From Theristus sp. LFF4_11 (lineage: Eukaryota > Nematoda > Chromadorea > Monhysterida > Xyalidae): a stretch of DNA of 64,000 bases. Each line of letters begins with the position of its first letter. Within the stretch, counting starts at the first letter, position 1. The stretch covers positions 35,642-99,641 of the forward strand of contig JASANC010000922.1 in NCBI GenBank assembly GCA_030248135.1, in the 5' to 3' direction. The position numbers and the translations under genes are program-made. The notes beneath the pieces are model-generated. The model had not been told where the DNA came from. It worked only from the letters and a program-made list of their open reading frames with translations, and ran no database searches. This document shows, piece by piece, positions 61,901 through 64,000 of this stretch.

Positions 61901-63271
61901 AGAACGCGAAAGAAAAACCCAAAAATGTGGGCGGTATGAAGTGAAACAAAATTGTGAAGAGAGTGAGACAAAAAACTGTGAAGAAAGTGATTTTTTTGCG
62001 CTGCGTAGAAAAGTGAACCATGCTTAAAAATCTGAACACATTCTTCCAAAGTTCTTGAGAAGTCAATCAATTTGGTCAGTAACAGTCGTAAACTGACCTT
62101 TCTCGTGAGACGTGAGCGAATCGCCAATCGTTCCCGTGAGCATGCCATTGACTTTATTTGCGTCATCGCCTCCTGCGCCATGTACATTTGCGACATTTAA
62201 TCCGTGACGATTTTTGAATAACAAGCGTTCGGCGGCGCTTCTAGCGTTCATTGAGCTCTGTCTCGAGTTTGGTGCACTCTGAGTGTTGTCGCGAGCCGAG
62301 GCGGTTCGTCTCGATGAGAATTGTCGGCTGCCGGAAGTTGCCCTCCTCATAGACCATGTCGGAAAGTATCCTTTGCGCAAGATCGCTCTTGTCTTGACCG
62401 TTTCTCTGGTGGTCAAACTATCAATCTGACAAACGATCGCTTGTTGCTCTGTTGATGACAGTTTCTCGTCGTTTTCAATGTCATTGTTCAGTAGCAATGG
62501 CGACACGGCAGATGTTGACCTGCAGTGTCAGTACCATGTGGGGTGGGGTACCGATGTGCGCGCAGCCCTCAAACCGGCGTGGCAGCCCGCAAGAACAAAC
62601 TTTGCAAGCTTTGCTTCATTGCACCGGCTGCCTTGCAATTGGTGCACAGCCCTCAAACCGATGTCACCAAAACGCCAGCGCAAAAGTTTCGTGCGGGCTG
62701 CACACCAGTTTTGAGGGCAGCGCACATTGGTACCCCACAGCGTAGCACGGGTATGGTCAGAAGCTTTTGCAGCGTGTGTGTGAAATGTGACCTTATAAAG
62801 GGACGCACCTTGTTGCTTGCTGTTCGGCCGTTGCGTGTTCGCTTATCTCCAACAACGTACTGCTGCGAATATTTCTCAGCAACGCTGTGTTCTGCAGTTC
62901 ATCGGTTGTTGAGCTTTCGAAAGCGCTGTCTGCAACACGTTGACAGTACGCAGACAGAATATTCGTTTGTTGAAATATTTGCGGGTGCAATAATGCTGTA
63001 GAAAAACAGTTTTTCTTAATAAATTATACCAGTTCGTTCGTCTGCAACGAGAGATGCAGGATCTTCCAGTTCGTGCAAAGTGTCCAGAAGCTCTTCGATG
63101 TCCTTATCTCTCTAAATGAGTGAAAGTGTCATGAATGTTGCCTGTAGCGGTTGTGGTCGATAATAAAAAAAGTTTGATATTTTTAAGCTAACCACATCAA
63201 TGTCAAGCCCAAGGTGAGTCCGAGTGTTCTCCAGTGTTCGGAAGCGCCGACTTTCGATGCTCAAGGACTCT
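58970..63271 (-). pseudogene. GABBR2: Duplicated 3' segment of GABBR2 (tail exons only)
   Basis: It mirrors GABBR2 exons from 39690 to the long-isoform stop (here at 58970-58972). Tail frames are largely intact; for example the 738 nt exon is open at about 59660-60402. The short-isoform stop is TAG here (60837-60839) instead of TAA. No receptor or TM exons precede it within the window, so it is a truncated copy unless the missing 5' part lies beyond 64000. Confidence 0.85.
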
Positions 63272-64000
63272 CTAAACGGATTAAATGAATCAGCGTGACT
63301 GAAATGAAACTGGCAGTGGCAATCGTGGGACGCGCGGCAGCGCAGTCCCACAATATTATTTCAGAAAGCTCATTGCGAATATTTTGAAATTTCAATCGAC
63401 CATAACATTCATGATAAATGACTAAACCAAGAAATGCTATTTGCTGTGCTAAGGTGGCCCGATACCCTATCCATCCAAACCAAAAAAATTAAACATCGGT
63501 TGCTTCTGTGATTTTACAGAACAAAAAAAAACCGAAAAAAATTCAGGTTGTTGTTGTTGTTGTTGTTGTCGACCGTTTCGGTGTCCACAAAAAATCTAAA
63601 GTTGTGTTCAAATTCGAATTCCAAATTGTACGGTATCCTATGTAATCGACCATGCTGCGTCTGATAGGCTAGGTGCCGAATTGTGAAAAAACTGTTGATA
63701 TTAACCCATTACCTGGGTTGAAAAGAAAGTTATAAAGAAAGTTTCCTCTAAAAAACGTTGTTCTGATTTCAAATTCCACGGTATCCATGTAATCGATTAT
63801 GCTGCGTCTGATAGGCTATAGTTTAGGTGCAAAATAGCGAAAACTAGCGAAAAACTGATATTGACCCCAGTTTAAGAAAGGTCATGAAGAAGCCGGTCTT
63901 GGTAACTTTGTTTGGCGGCTAAAAATTAGAAACCATTGCAGTCGAATTTGCGCGAAGGCCTTGATAGGTTAAACCATAGCAACACAACTGGAACGAAGTA

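Larger units (their letters stand above)
53510..63694. repeat. Right arm of the giant inverted duplication
   Basis: Reverse complement of 39271-49490. It is nearly identical over most of its length but with clusters of one- and two-base deletions and substitutions at about 55.1-56.0 and 57.6-58.05 kb. Past 63694 it continues into the same minisatellite with fewer, misaligned units. After about 63860 only scattered similarity to the left flank is seen. Confidence 0.97.

Overview
The window is nuclear DNA from an invertebrate animal. Genes are split by many short GT-AG introns (mostly about 60-300 nt), the encoded families are animal ones (SLC6 neurotransmitter transporters, a GABA-B receptor, a BCL-2-type protein), and spacers are AT-rich with many small terminal-inverted-repeat (TIR) elements. 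A nematode or another small invertebrate is plausible, but I cannot fix the phylum. All exon models were assembled by eye from splice signals, reading-phase continuity and family motifs.

Left part (1-31.6 kb). After a G-run-rich start come a fidgetin-like AAA ATPase (+, 1127-4190), a small BAR-domain protein (+, 5593-6775) and two tandem paralogous SLC6 transporters (-, 7035-10050 and 15628-20336). The transporters share almost the same exon map. From 20.4 to 31.6 kb I see a gene-poor stretch with decayed repeats and at most one orphan exon.

Middle (31.6-44 kb). A GABA-B receptor subunit 2 gene (+, 31661-43990) has at least 26 recognisable exons. Two phase-compatible 3' ends predict a short and a long C-terminal tail. 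Its introns hold TIR elements and a minisatellite of about 145-175 bp units.

Right part (39.27-63.69 kb). This is a giant inverted duplication (arms about 10.2 kb, spacer about 4 kb). Each arm carries the 3' exons of the GABA-B gene, an intron-containing tRNA-Leu(CAA), a divergent BCL-2-family-like gene with a clear BH3 motif, and an unrecognised basic protein gene. The right-arm copies carry clustered small indels that break several exons. The spacer contains a second nested palindrome, three copies of a G-run element, long A/T homopolymers, a G-tract of about 100 bp and TTAGGG-like junction motifs. It may be a real palindrome or a long-read or amplification artefact, and both are argued in the findings.

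Functionally, the two putative GABA/amino-acid transporters and the GABA-B receptor subunit would act in the same signalling system. Whether their proximity means anything cannot be judged from one window.
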